Source: Nitrospira sp.
GTDB lineage: Bacteria > Nitrospirota > Nitrospiria > Nitrospirales > Nitrospiraceae
Direction: 5' to 3'
Assembly: GCA_030456405.1 (NCBI GenBank)
Contig: JAKDNQ010000131.1
Span: 1 to 6,298 of the forward strand
Length of the DNA: 6,298 nucleotides
Both the position numbers and the translations under genes were made by a program. Positions 1-5,681 of the stretch are shown piece by piece; positions within the stretch are counted from its first letter, which is position 1; every line of letters starts with the position of its first letter. The notes beneath the pieces were generated by a model. That model made no database searches. It saw nothing but the letters and a program-made list of their open reading frames with translations, and had not been told where the DNA came from.

Positions 1-1020
1 ACGATTCTCGATCCAATACCATCGGTCGTTGTAGTACACCTTGGAGAAGGCGTCAGTCGGCTTCGTCTCGCCGCTCACAATACGAATTAACGGCGGGAGA
101 GTTTCCCGACCCTCGGGTGGAGTCGGAAGATGCGGATACGCGCGCTGCTCCCTCTCATGCGCTTCGGGCACCTCCACGAAGGTGGCAAGCTCGTACAGAA
201 TCTGGAATCCCGATCGAGTATGCAAGGCGATGACATCGTCCCGGTCAGGCGCCGCGCCATACATCACCGAGAACTCCGTCTTCTTTTGGTTCAAACCGAG
301 GAGGCGTCTCACGGTTTCCTGTTCCTTCTGGATCTCCGGTGGAACCTTTTTCGTCGCAAAAAACATCACGAGGCCTTCGCCTTTCTTGTCTTTGGTTGCA
401 TCGGCGCGTAACCCCACCGAAGCGGACTCCTGGATCCGCCGGAGGGACTTGACCAATTGAACGAATTCCGGGTCCTCCAATCGTATTGAGGCCCCGCCCC
501 TGCTGTTGGACAGTCCATTCACCGTCTGCACGGCGGCCACAAACAAGAGATCAACCCGCCACCCGGCTTCGACTAACTCGAAGAGCCGGATCGGTGGAAT
601 GGGAGTCATCAAGGTTTGGATGAATTGGGAACCGGTCAGAGGCACGTAGGTGATCGTGGGCCGATCCGTGTATTGCCCCTGCACGCCAAGATTGAAGAAA
701 TTGTTGAAGGACGTGCTCGGTACCCTATCGAGGTTGGGATAGACCGTCCCCCCGGCTTGCACGCTGCTGACCAACGAGTAGCTGCTGACGATCTGTCCGA
801 CATCGACGAAAATGGGTGTATCTGCATAGCGCATTTTGACGATATTGAGCAGCGTTTGTTGCTTCCACGAATTGGCCATGGCCTGTGTGAAATCGAACCG
901 GTCACGGTCGAGCGTCAGCGCGCCGAAGTTCATGCAGCCAGGCAGGCTCATGAAGACCATTATTGCGACACACAGCCGTACCCGATCAGGCCGGCAACTG
1001 TGCGTGAAGTACACTCTCAT
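1..1020 (-). CDS. Uncharacterised outer-envelope lipoprotein, 3'-truncated by window edge
   Basis: The frame is open from an ATG at 1020 to the left edge, giving 340 codons with no stop, so the C-terminus lies outside the window. The start is supported by GGGAGGA at 1027-1033, six bases upstream. The N-terminus has basic residues (R10, R13, R15), a hydrophobic stretch at about 16-26 and a lipobox L26-P27-G28-C29, so it should be a signal-peptidase II lipoprotein lipidated on C29. The mature part contains segments I recall from an uncharacterised lipoprotein family of Gram-negative bacteria: NSWKQQTLLNIVKMRYADTP near 50-70, TDRPTITYVPLTG, LMTPIPPIRLFELVEAGW, and LHTRSGFQILYELATFVEVP. The end reached here (YYNDRWYWIENR) is near the family's C-terminus, so probably only a few dozen residues are missing. 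Function is unknown. It is separated from the gene upstream by a hairpin, so it probably has its own promoter. Confidence 0.85.
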   Translation of the reverse strand, partial: MRVYFTHSCRPDRVRLCVAIMVFMSLPGCMNFGALTLDRDRFDFTQAMANSWKQQTLLNIVKMRYADTPIFVDVGQIVSSYSLVSSVQAGGTVYPNLDRVPSTSFNNFFNLGVQGQYTDRPTITYVPLTGSQFIQTLMTPIPPIRLFELVEAGWRVDLLFVAAVQTVNGLSNSRGGASIRLEDPEFVQLVKSLRRIQESASVGLRADATKDKKGEGLVMFFATKKVPPEIQKEQETVRRLLGLNQKKTEFSVMYGAAPDRDDVIALHTRSGFQILYELATFVEVPEAHEREQRAYPHLPTPPEGRETLPPLIRIVSGETKPTDAFSKVYYNDRWYWIENR

Positions 1021-1026
1021 GCTCGT

Positions 1027-1033
1027 TCCTCCC
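1027..1033 (-). promoter_or_regulatory. Ribosome binding site of the lipoprotein gene
   Basis: The minus strand reads GGGAGGA six bases before the ATG at 1020. It is a near-consensus Shine-Dalgarno site and fixes the start codon in front of the signal peptide. Confidence 0.75.
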
Positions 1034-1106
1034 GGTGCTTCTCAATCCATGTCTCAATCGTTTCACAGAGGCAGGCACATCCTGTATCTCTGTGTCTGAC
1101 AAGTGT

Positions 1107-1141
1107 ACAGAGGCCATCGTCAGCATGATGATGGCCTCTGT
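1107..1141 (-). terminator. Perfect 12-bp stem hairpin, terminator-like
   Basis: ACAGAGGCCATC (1107-1118) is exactly complementary to GATGGCCTCTGT (1130-1141), with an 11-base loop. It lies 27-61 bases past the stop of the repeat protein gene (1168) and before the lipoprotein start (1020), where a terminator for the former would be expected. No T-run follows the stem on either strand, so it is not a canonical intrinsic terminator. It may instead be a transcript 3'-end stabiliser or an attenuating structure in the lipoprotein leader. Confidence 0.5.
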
Positions 1142-1167
1142 GATCCGGGATTCAGACGTCATACTGG

Positions 1168-2076
1168 TTACGACGCTTTCCAAAGGTCGATCACGGTTCC
1201 GTCCTCATTCAATTCTATGGTGATCATCGAGCCTTCCTTGATCGGTCTGGCTTTCACATCGAGACGTTCGAGCGGAAACACCTTCTCACCCTCCGGGGTC
1301 CACAGCTTGATCTGTTTCTTAGCCCGACCGACATAGACCAGCTTTCCTGAAACCAACCGATGAGATTGAGTATGCCCTTTCATGTGGTGATCGATGACCA
1401 TGTTTTCTTTATCCAGCCAGAGATCCATTTCATCTCCCACCGCAATACCGCGAGGCGCGGTTTTGACGCTCAGCTGATACGAGGCGAATGGGCCTCTGAG
1501 AAAGACCAGGCCGGACTCAATCTTTTCCACCGTTCCGTGCGTCTTCACTCTATAGCCGGCTTTGGTTTTCGGCTGCGTATTAAAGCTCATTTCGACAACA
1601 AGCCGATGAATATCGATGACCTTTCCTGCTTCATTCAGCTCGATCGTCACAGACGCCCCTTCTTCCATGGATGCTAACTTGGATCGTCCCGCCTGGACGT
1701 CAAAGGTTTTCTCTCCTTCAGGCGTCCAGAGTTTGATTTCTCGTCGATCGGCAGCCGTATAGGCCAGCGCACCCGAAACATACCGATGGGAATGAGCCGC
1801 CTCTCCTTTCCGATGAACGTCGATCACGGCATTGTTGTTATTCACCTGCATGTCTACTTCTTCGCCGACTTTCAGGTTCTCGGAACCCGGCAATGAAAAG
1901 GTCATCGATCCCCAAGATGTTTTCACGGTGACGAGGCCTGATTGCACCTTCGAGACGACGCCGCTGACCTTCATTTGGGTGGCAGCTCCCTGATTCACTT
2001 CTTCATCGGCAAACCCGTAGGGCGCGAAGAGCAACAGGCTCAATGCCATCGAACACAACACGATCATCTTGTACAT
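1168..2076 (-). CDS. Exported protein with nested A-B-A'-B' beta-rich repeats
   Basis: This encodes 302 residues from the ATG at 2076. That start is preferred over one at 2136 because AGGAG lies seven bases upstream and because it begins a clean signal peptide: K3, hydrophobic 5-20, and likely cleavage after GFA-23. There is no lipobox cysteine, so it is predicted periplasmic or secreted. The mature protein is a duplication with a period of 142 residues (about 36-157 and 178-299); IKLWTPEGEK occurs identically at 114-123 and 256-265. Each half contains two similar units starting at G39, G102, G181 and G244, ending in VIDVH, VIDIH, VIDHH and VIDLW. Each unit has the rhythm G-x-V, alternating hydrophobics, a turn, then a G followed by VxIELN or VDMQV, as in small beta-barrels. 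Histidines cluster between A and B units (H88, H95, H97; H230, H231, H235, H239). I do not recognise a named family; metal or ligand binding is only a guess. Confidence 0.85.
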   Translation of the reverse strand: MYKMIVLCSMALSLLLFAPYGFADEEVNQGAATQMKVSGVVSKVQSGLVTVKTSWGSMTFSLPGSENLKVGEEVDMQVNNNNAVIDVHRKGEAAHSHRYVSGALAYTAADRREIKLWTPEGEKTFDVQAGRSKLASMEEGASVTIELNEAGKVIDIHRLVVEMSFNTQPKTKAGYRVKTHGTVEKIESGLVFLRGPFASYQLSVKTAPRGIAVGDEMDLWLDKENMVIDHHMKGHTQSHRLVSGKLVYVGRAKKQIKLWTPEGEKVFPLERLDVKARPIKEGSMITIELNEDGTVIDLWKAS

Positions 2077-2083
2077 CACTGTT

Positions 2084-2089
2084 CTCCTC
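2084..2089 (-). promoter_or_regulatory. Ribosome binding site choosing the start of the repeat protein
   Basis: The minus strand reads GAGGAG, with AGGAG seven bases before the ATG at 2076. It selects this start over the in-frame ATG at 2136, which would put 20 polar residues before the signal peptide and bury this site inside the coding region. Confidence 0.7.
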
Positions 2090-2210
2090 TGTGTGTCGGT
2101 TGTAGATCTCTGTCTCTGTTGTGATAGCCCGTACACGATATCCCTCCCCCTGGTTGAGAATAACAGCTCATCTCCGTTGATTCACATGAACATGGCTTCG
2201 ATCCGAGGTA

Positions 2211-2240
2211 GTTATATGACAGATTGGCTTTTTGCTACAA
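2211..2240 (-). promoter_or_regulatory. Possible sigma-70-like promoter of the repeat protein gene
   Basis: The minus strand has TATAAC (2211-2216), five of six matches to the -10 consensus, and TTGTAG (2235-2240), which matches only the first three -35 bases, with an 18-base spacer. Transcription would start near 2204 and leave a leader of about 130 bases. The weak -35 makes this tentative. Confidence 0.25.
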
Positions 2241-2291
2241 CCGAAAACTCACGATCGCGGTGCGAAAAACCGCGTCTCACCGGTCAGATGT

Positions 2292-2308
2292 GACGGCGAG
2301 TCGCCGTC
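2292..2308. repeat. Perfect 17-base palindrome after the acetyltransferase gene
   Basis: GACGGCG (2292-2298) and CGCCGTC (2302-2308) form a 7-bp GC-rich stem with a 3-base loop, 12 bases beyond the acetyltransferase stop at 2321. No T-run follows on the minus strand, so it could be a weak terminator or an mRNA 3'-end hairpin. Most of the remaining sequence between 2077 and 2320 shows no gene. Confidence 0.4.
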
Positions 2309-2320
2309 TCTCGCAGTCTT

Positions 2321-2905
2321 TTACCCCTTCCTAACCTGGCCACCGTCAAGCTCGCGAATGATGCGCGCGGGATTGCCCGCAACAACTTTGTCCGCCGGGA
2401 CATCATGGATCACGACGCTGCCTGCCCCGATGACGCTGCGGTCGCCGATAGTCACACCAGGAAGAATGATCGCGCCGCCTCCAATCCACACATCGTGTCC
2501 GATGCGGATCGGGCGAGCATATTCCAGGCCGGATCGCCGTACCTCCGCCTCAAGAGGATGCGCCGCGGTATAGATCTGCACGGCAGGTCCCATTTGGAGA
2601 TTGTCTCCTATTTCGATCGGCGCGCAGTCAAGAAACACACAGTTGAAGTTAATGAAGGCGTTCCGCCCGAGCCGTATGTTGTAGCCATAGTCACAAGCGA
2701 AGAGCGGCCTGATGACGGCGCCGTCTCCGACCCAATCAAAGAGCTGACGCAGCAATGCCGTACGAATCTCCGTCTCCTCGGCTGAGGTTGCATTGTACTG
2801 GGCTACTAGGCGCTGCGCTCGCTCCGTATCTGCGACAAGCTCTGGGTCAGCCGACCGATAGAGCTCTCCCGCCAGCATCTTTGCCTTTTCAGTTTTTGGG
2901 TTCAT
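2321..2905 (-). CDS. maa: Maltose/galactoside O-acetyltransferase family protein (left-handed beta-helix)
   Basis: This 194-residue protein closely resembles maltose O-acetyltransferase (Maa, about 183 residues) and its relatives LacA and NodL. These cytoplasmic trimers transfer acetyl from acetyl-CoA to a sugar hydroxyl. The N-terminal Mac domain is clear (K9-M10-L11-A12-G13-E14-L15-Y16, then SADPEL), followed by CDYGYNIRLG at about 71-80. Hexapeptide repeats then follow: IEIGDN, IRIGHD, VWIGGGAIILPGVTIGD and SVIGAGSVV. The family's catalytic histidine is H116 in YTAAHPLE. The C-terminal motif VVAGNPARIIREL (174-186) is intact. The ATG at 2905 gives the family's normal N-terminus, although the ribosome site is poor (AAAGG about 12 bases upstream). 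It starts 60 bases after the broken oxidoreductase gene and may have been cotranscribed with it. The exact acceptor sugar cannot be told from sequence, so the symbol marks the family rather than proven maltose specificity. Confidence 0.9.
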   Translation of the reverse strand: MNPKTEKAKMLAGELYRSADPELVADTERAQRLVAQYNATSAEETEIRTALLRQLFDWVGDGAVIRPLFACDYGYNIRLGRNAFINFNCVFLDCAPIEIGDNLQMGPAVQIYTAAHPLEAEVRRSGLEYARPIRIGHDVWIGGGAIILPGVTIGDRSVIGAGSVVIHDVPADKVVAGNPARIIRELDGGQVRKG

Positions 2906-2965
2906 ACAAATCTCGGCCTTTGAATTGGCGCTGTCTGTCGACGCTGTTTTTCCCGCAACATGTTC

Positions 2966-3505
2966 TCAATTCGATGGGGACGAATCCGACATCTGCGCGA
3001 CCAGGTGTCGGAGCATCCGCTCTGAGCGGATGATGCCGATCACACGTCGTGAACCCCTATTTTCCACGACCGGTAGCCAGTCCACGTCGTGCTTGTGCAT
3101 CAGTTCCGCCACGATCAATGGCAACTGGTCTGGTGTGACCATGATCGGGTTGGTGAGCATGAAGTCTTCAACTTTGGTCGTCGGTCCTCTTCCCTGTTCA
3201 AACGCCCCGAACAACTCGCTCCTGGTGACGACGCCCAGCAATCGTTCATGCCGGTCGAGTACGCACATATATTCCACAGCATGTTGGTCAAACACCCGTA
3301 CCGTAGTCTCATACGTGTCCTGCGGTGAGAGCCGGTGGGTTGGGATCGCTTCTATGAAGATTGAGAGTGGATGCTGTTGGATGGCTTGCCACGCCTGGTG
3401 AATCCGCGAGTCCAGCCTGGCGCGCTTCCATCTCACCCCCTGAGCAAGCAGAAGGCGAAAGGGCGTTATGGACCCGGACATTCTTGAAAAAACGTCTTTC
3501 CCCAT
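2966..3505 (-). CDS. C-terminal fragment: end of cNMP-binding domain plus two CBS domains
   Basis: This open piece of 179 codons starts at an internal ATG (residue 501 of the restored protein) and is in the same frame as the fragment upstream, separated from it by the TAA at 3554-3556 and 16 codons. The first residues (MGKDVFSRMSGSITPF) are the final helix of the cyclic-nucleotide-binding domain. CBS unit one spans about 56-104 (ending LLGVVTRSELF) and unit two about 112-168 (VEDFMLTNPIMVTPDQLPL to VIGIIRSERML). CBS pairs typically bind adenine nucleotides and regulate an attached enzyme. No Shine-Dalgarno site fits this ATG well, although GACCTCCTGG lies just before it. If expressed alone it would be a free CBS-pair protein; more likely it is a dead 3' part. 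Confidence 0.6.
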   Translation of the reverse strand: MGKDVFSRMSGSITPFRLLLAQGVRWKRARLDSRIHQAWQAIQQHPLSIFIEAIPTHRLSPQDTYETTVRVFDQHAVEYMCVLDRHERLLGVVTRSELFGAFEQGRGPTTKVEDFMLTNPIMVTPDQLPLIVAELMHKHDVDWLPVVENRGSRRVIGIIRSERMLRHLVAQMSDSSPSN

Positions 3506-3553
3506 GACCAGGAGGTCTACTGCCGTGCGGGCTCTGACGGTGACTCCCCGCGA

Positions 3554-4309
3554 TTAATTGTCGAGGAGCGCCATTTCGCCGAAGAATTCTCCCGGTCCCA
3601 GTACGTCAACGATCCGATCCGGCCCTCCCCTATCCTCACGGTGAAGCACTTCGACCTCACCCCTGTCGATCACATAGAAGTGGGTACTTGGAGCTCCTTC
3701 GAGAAAGATGTCGTCGCCGGGCCGGTAATGTGCTCTGGTGACCCGTTCGGTTTGGTTGGTTCTTGCATGTCCAAGATCCCGCGGAAACAGAAGTTCCCAG
3801 GTCCAATCGAACGCCAGCTTGATCCGACGAGACCAGGAGGGAGACTTCAAGAGATAGATGGTCCGCCACAGCCACCAGGCCGGAAATCCCGACAGGCGGA
3901 TGCCCAGAATCTCGGCCACCGCATTCCGCTCTCCAATTCCGCAGAGTATGCCCAACGATTTAAAGGAGAATGGTCTGGTCGGCTGACCTTGTAGGACTCG
4001 GAGAATGTTCTCGGCCACTTGCTGTCCCTGGCGTTCGGCGAATTGGCCGGTCGTCGGCGCCGGATGTCCATCGTACGCATTGACAATTACGGCGCAGTCG
4101 CCGACTGCCCAGATGTTCGGCATCCCTTTTAATCGCATGTCGGGATCTGTGGCCAAGCGATCCTTTTCCTTGGGCGTATCGAGCCACTGCACCAACTGCG
4201 CTGCTGTCGTCCCGACAGTGCAGACGATCGTGGTGCCCCTGACCATCCTGCCATCTACCAGTCCGACTCCATCACCCGTCGCCAGCACAACGCGTGTGTT
4301 CAATAGCAT
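3554..4309 (-). CDS. Middle fragment: flavin-binding half, membrane segment and truncated cNMP-binding domain
   Basis: This open piece of 251 codons starts at an internal ATG (residue 233 of the restored protein). It carries the second half of an NDH-2-like flavoprotein, with NIWAVGDCAV at 65-74 as the flavin-binding signature and the TTGQFAERQGQQVAENI helix just after. It continues through FPAWWLWRTIYLLKSPSWS and DWTWELLFPRD, the amphipathic Trp-rich C-terminal anchor typical of NDH-2-type enzymes. From about 190 a cyclic-nucleotide-binding beta-roll begins (YRPGDDIFLEGAPSTHFYVI, then GPGEFFGEMALLDN). The TAA falls inside the phosphate-binding cassette, one residue before the S-R pair that should carry the phosphate-binding arginine, so this piece could not bind a cyclic nucleotide normally. 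Confidence 0.6.
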   Translation of the reverse strand: MLLNTRVVLATGDGVGLVDGRMVRGTTIVCTVGTTAAQLVQWLDTPKEKDRLATDPDMRLKGMPNIWAVGDCAVIVNAYDGHPAPTTGQFAERQGQQVAENILRVLQGQPTRPFSFKSLGILCGIGERNAVAEILGIRLSGFPAWWLWRTIYLLKSPSWSRRIKLAFDWTWELLFPRDLGHARTNQTERVTRAHYRPGDDIFLEGAPSTHFYVIDRGEVEVLHREDRGGPDRIVDVLGPGEFFGEMALLDN

Positions 4310-4406
4310 GTGAAGCCGGCCTGCTCCATCTCCTTTCGAGCGAACTCGCGCAAAGTGGGACTGACCTCGGGCAAGATCTGGTCGCGAGCATGTACCAAGG
4401 TCACGG

Positions 4407-5003
4407 TCACGTCATGGGCCGTGAAGTTGTTGTAGAACCGGATGCTGGCGCGCAGCAGGTCATTGAGTTCGCCCGCACCTCCACCCCGCTGAATCCACCG
4501 CCGACAATGACAAACGACAGATACCAGCGCCGCCGTTCCGGATCATCGCAGACCTCGGCTTTTTCGAGCTGCTCCATGACGTGAAACCGCAACGCCATGG
4601 CATCGCCCACCGACTTCAGCGGGAATGCGTGGTCGGACATGCCGGGCACGAGATCGAGGTTGACGGAGGAGCCGCAGGCAATCACAGCATGGTCAAAACC
4701 CATGCGCCGTAGGCGGCCGTCATAGCCTTCGTATTCTACTTCGGAGGCGGCATGATCGATCCGGCGCACCTCTTCGTTCCGGCAACGAACGTTGGGCAAC
4801 AGCTGCCGCAGTGGCGTTGCGACCGAGTCCGGACCGATCGTTGCGCCGGCCACTTCAGCCAGCAGCGGGTAGTACACCATGGAGTTTCCCCGGTCGAAGA
4901 GGACGATCTCGCAGGATTCAGGGGATAGACTTTTACGAATCGTCCTCGCGCACTGCACTCCCGCGAATCCACCGCCGATAATGATGATTCTTTTGAGCCC
5001 CAT
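4407..5003 (-). CDS. N-terminal fragment: NAD(P)H/FAD oxidoreductase with frameshifted tail
   Basis: This open piece of 198 codons has the authentic gene start: an ATG with GAGGA ten bases upstream. Residues 1-175 are a proper NDH-2-like N-terminus with RIIIIGGGFAGVQCART at 5-21, EIVLFDR at 32-38 ending the second beta strand of the FAD fold, YYPLLAEVAGA, VIACGSSV, and the second nucleotide fold starting FVIVGGGFSGVEV. After a single missing base at 4476/4477 the last 22 residues are out-of-frame nonsense (low-complexity S/T/P) ending at 4407. The correct continuation (AGELNDLL, then TVTLVHARDQILPEVSPTLR) is readable in the neighbouring frame from 4476 to 4312. A product of this size lacks the catalytic second half. 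Confidence 0.7.
   Translation of the reverse strand: MGLKRIIIIGGGFAGVQCARTIRKSLSPESCEIVLFDRGNSMVYYPLLAEVAGATIGPDSVATPLRQLLPNVRCRNEEVRRIDHAASEVEYEGYDGRLRRMGFDHAVIACGSSVNLDLVPGMSDHAFPLKSVGDAMALRFHVMEQLEKAEVCDDPERRRWYLSFVIVGGGFSGVEVRANSMTCCAPASGSTTTSRPMT
4890..5003 (-). repeat. Direct repeat copy A: ndh-like gene 5' end
   Basis: The first 38 codons of the broken oxidoreductase gene match 6073-6186 without gaps, with about 14 differences in 114 bases by my count. The longest identical stretch covers codons for A14 through K24. Similarity includes the GAGGA ribosome site upstream and ends sharply after GACCG (codons D37-R38). Confidence 0.85.
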
Positions 5004-5072
5004 GCCGGTCGATTCCTCTATCTGACAGCGATGATCCTACGAACTTCTCGTTGAACGGCGTCCTGAAGACAA

Positions 5073-5086
5073 TGGATCACGATCCA
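5073..5086. promoter_or_regulatory. 14-base palindrome upstream of the ndh-like gene
   Basis: TGGATCACGATCCA is an inverted repeat with 6-base arms and a 2-base centre, 70-83 bases upstream of the ATG at 5003, in the only noncoding gap before that gene (5004-5147). It might be a dimeric regulator site. I recognise no consensus, and no convincing promoter hexamers were found around it. Confidence 0.25.
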
Positions 5087-5147
5087 CGCGCTTCTCCGGT
5101 ACGGCCCCCTCGTTTGCCGTGTTCGTCCTAGGTGGCCTTCCCTGGCG

Positions 5148-5393
5148 TCAGCCAATCTGAGCCATTGCGTTACGCTCTGCCTTTGTCACATTCACTTTGT
5201 CGGTCTTCTCGAAGATATCCAACAGATAGACCTGGCCTCTCGATACCAACGGCACATGAATGATCCTCGCTCCTCCGCGGCAGGAAGCCGGCAGGTTCCG
5301 AAGATTTGCGGGATCGGGGAGGAATAATCCGTCATCGTCCTTGGTGAATAGGTCGCGGACGCTGTCCGCGAGTTGTATTGCGTGGCTCTCAAC
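5148..5393 (-). pseudogene. RelE/HigB-like toxin remnant lacking a start
   Basis: Eighty-one codons follow the antitoxin TAG in the same frame and end at TGA 5148-5150. There is no upstream ATG, GTG or TTG; the first codon is GTT. The C-terminal half is RelE/HigB-like: RGGARIIHVPLV, then YLLDIFEKTDKVNVTKAERN, which parallels the intact neighbour (GKSAGFRVIYYYH, then FTIFAKNQKTNISGAEKNE). The first half (VESHAIQLADSVRDLFTKDD) is not convincingly toxin-like, and the usual GLRKLR region is shrunk to LRNLPASC. I read it as a decayed second toxin. Alternatively it is a C-terminal extension of the antitoxin reached only by stop-codon readthrough. The family assignment of this short piece is moderately sure; its non-functionality is inferred. 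Confidence 0.6.
5353..5371 (-). terminator. 8-bp GC-rich hairpin after the antitoxin gene
   Basis: TCGCGGAC (5353-5360) pairs perfectly with GTCCGCGA (5364-5371) around a 3-base loop, 22 bases past the antitoxin stop. It could end or stabilise the toxin-antitoxin transcript, but no T-run follows on the minus strand, so Rho-independent termination is doubtful. It lies within the toxin-remnant frame. Confidence 0.35.
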
Positions 5394-5681
5394 CTATTGA
5401 AGCGCTCTTTTCACGGCTGCCGGGTTCTTTTCAATCACCATCAGATACGCCTTTGCAGGGCCTTCCGGCACGCGCTTACGGGCTTCCCACTTTTTCAGGG
5501 TCGGAACCGGAATACCGAACGTTTCGGAGAACGCTGCTTGCGTCATGTTCAGGTGTTCGCGGATCTCGCGCACATCGATTTCGGTTGAACGGATCGTATG
5601 CACTCGGCCCAGAGCCTTACCCTGCAACGTGTCGAGAGCGTCCTGTGCCCCTTTGATGATCTGTTTTCCAGCCTTGGTCAT
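5394..5681 (-). CDS. higA: HigA-like antitoxin, XRE-type helix-turn-helix
   Basis: This 95-residue antitoxin overlaps the toxin gene stop by ATGA (5678-5681), the toxin-first order typical of HigBA-type modules. The N-terminal part (about 1-30) is the likely toxin-binding segment. An XRE/Cro helix-turn-helix follows from about 36 to 66: DVREIREHLNMTQAAFSETF, then recognition helix PVPTLKKWEARKR. Q48 opens the first HTH helix and W65-E66 is the usual LxxWExG-like end. The tail GPAKAYLMVIEKNP is also characteristic of this group. It should neutralise the toxin and, with it, repress the operon, plausibly at the palindrome 6020-6036. The start has a strong Shine-Dalgarno site, AAGGAG, eight bases upstream. 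The toxin remnant follows without a gap. Module membership is well supported; the symbol is by type, not by orthology. Confidence 0.88.
   Translation of the reverse strand: MTKAGKQIIKGAQDALDTLQGKALGRVHTIRSTEIDVREIREHLNMTQAAFSETFGIPVPTLKKWEARKRVPEGPAKAYLMVIEKNPAAVKRALQ

Larger units (their letters stand above)
2966..5003 (-). pseudogene. Broken NDH-2-like oxidoreductase / cyclic-nucleotide-binding / CBS fusion gene
   Basis: Three open pieces are parts of one gene. From the ATG at 5003 (GAGGA at 5014-5018) the frame runs to codon 175, where one base is missing between 4477 and 4476: GTGGAGGT then GCGGGC, expected V-E-V-A-G-E-L-N-D. After 55 codons another base is missing between 4312 and 4311 (GGCTTC then ACATG, expected G-F-H-M). 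A TAA at 3556-3554 then interrupts the frame between L-L-D-N and S-R-G-V-T-V. The 2038 bases plus two missing ones make exactly 680 codons. Restored domains are a dinucleotide fold with GGGFAG (10-15), a second with GGGFSG (about 168-173), a flavin-binding WAVGDCA (299-305), a Trp-rich membrane-associated stretch (about 372-408), a cyclic-nucleotide-binding domain (about 420-515) and two CBS domains (about 556-668). The family would oxidise NAD(P)H at the membrane with ligand-gated control. Real decay is likely, but assembly error is possible. Confidence 0.85.

Noticed and set aside
41..460. Plus-strand open frame of 139 codons near the left edge
   Set aside because: Shadow of the minus-strand lipoprotein gene, with an R/S-rich composition and no recognisable motif.
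616..1128. Long plus-strand open frame (170 codons) opposite the lipoprotein gene
   Set aside because: It lies antisense to a frame with a signal peptide, lipobox, good ribosome site and conserved blocks; its own translation shows no domain and it crosses the intergenic hairpin.
2077..2136. Extended start for the repeat protein at 2136
   Set aside because: It would add 20 polar residues before the signal peptide and place the AGGAG site within the coding region; the ATG at 2076 fits better.
2256..2274. Hairpin CGCGGT / ACCGCG with a 7-base loop
   Set aside because: Only 6 bp, no T-run after it on either strand, and not placed at a gene end; probably chance.
2405..2785. Plus-strand open frame of 126 codons inside the acetyltransferase gene
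   Set aside because: Antisense to a well-recognised hexapeptide-repeat enzyme; no family features of its own.
5192..5392. Minus-strand open frame of 66 codons after the antitoxin gene
   Set aside because: The translation is R/S/T-rich without family features; the adjacent minus frame 5148-5393 gives the RelE-like remnant instead.
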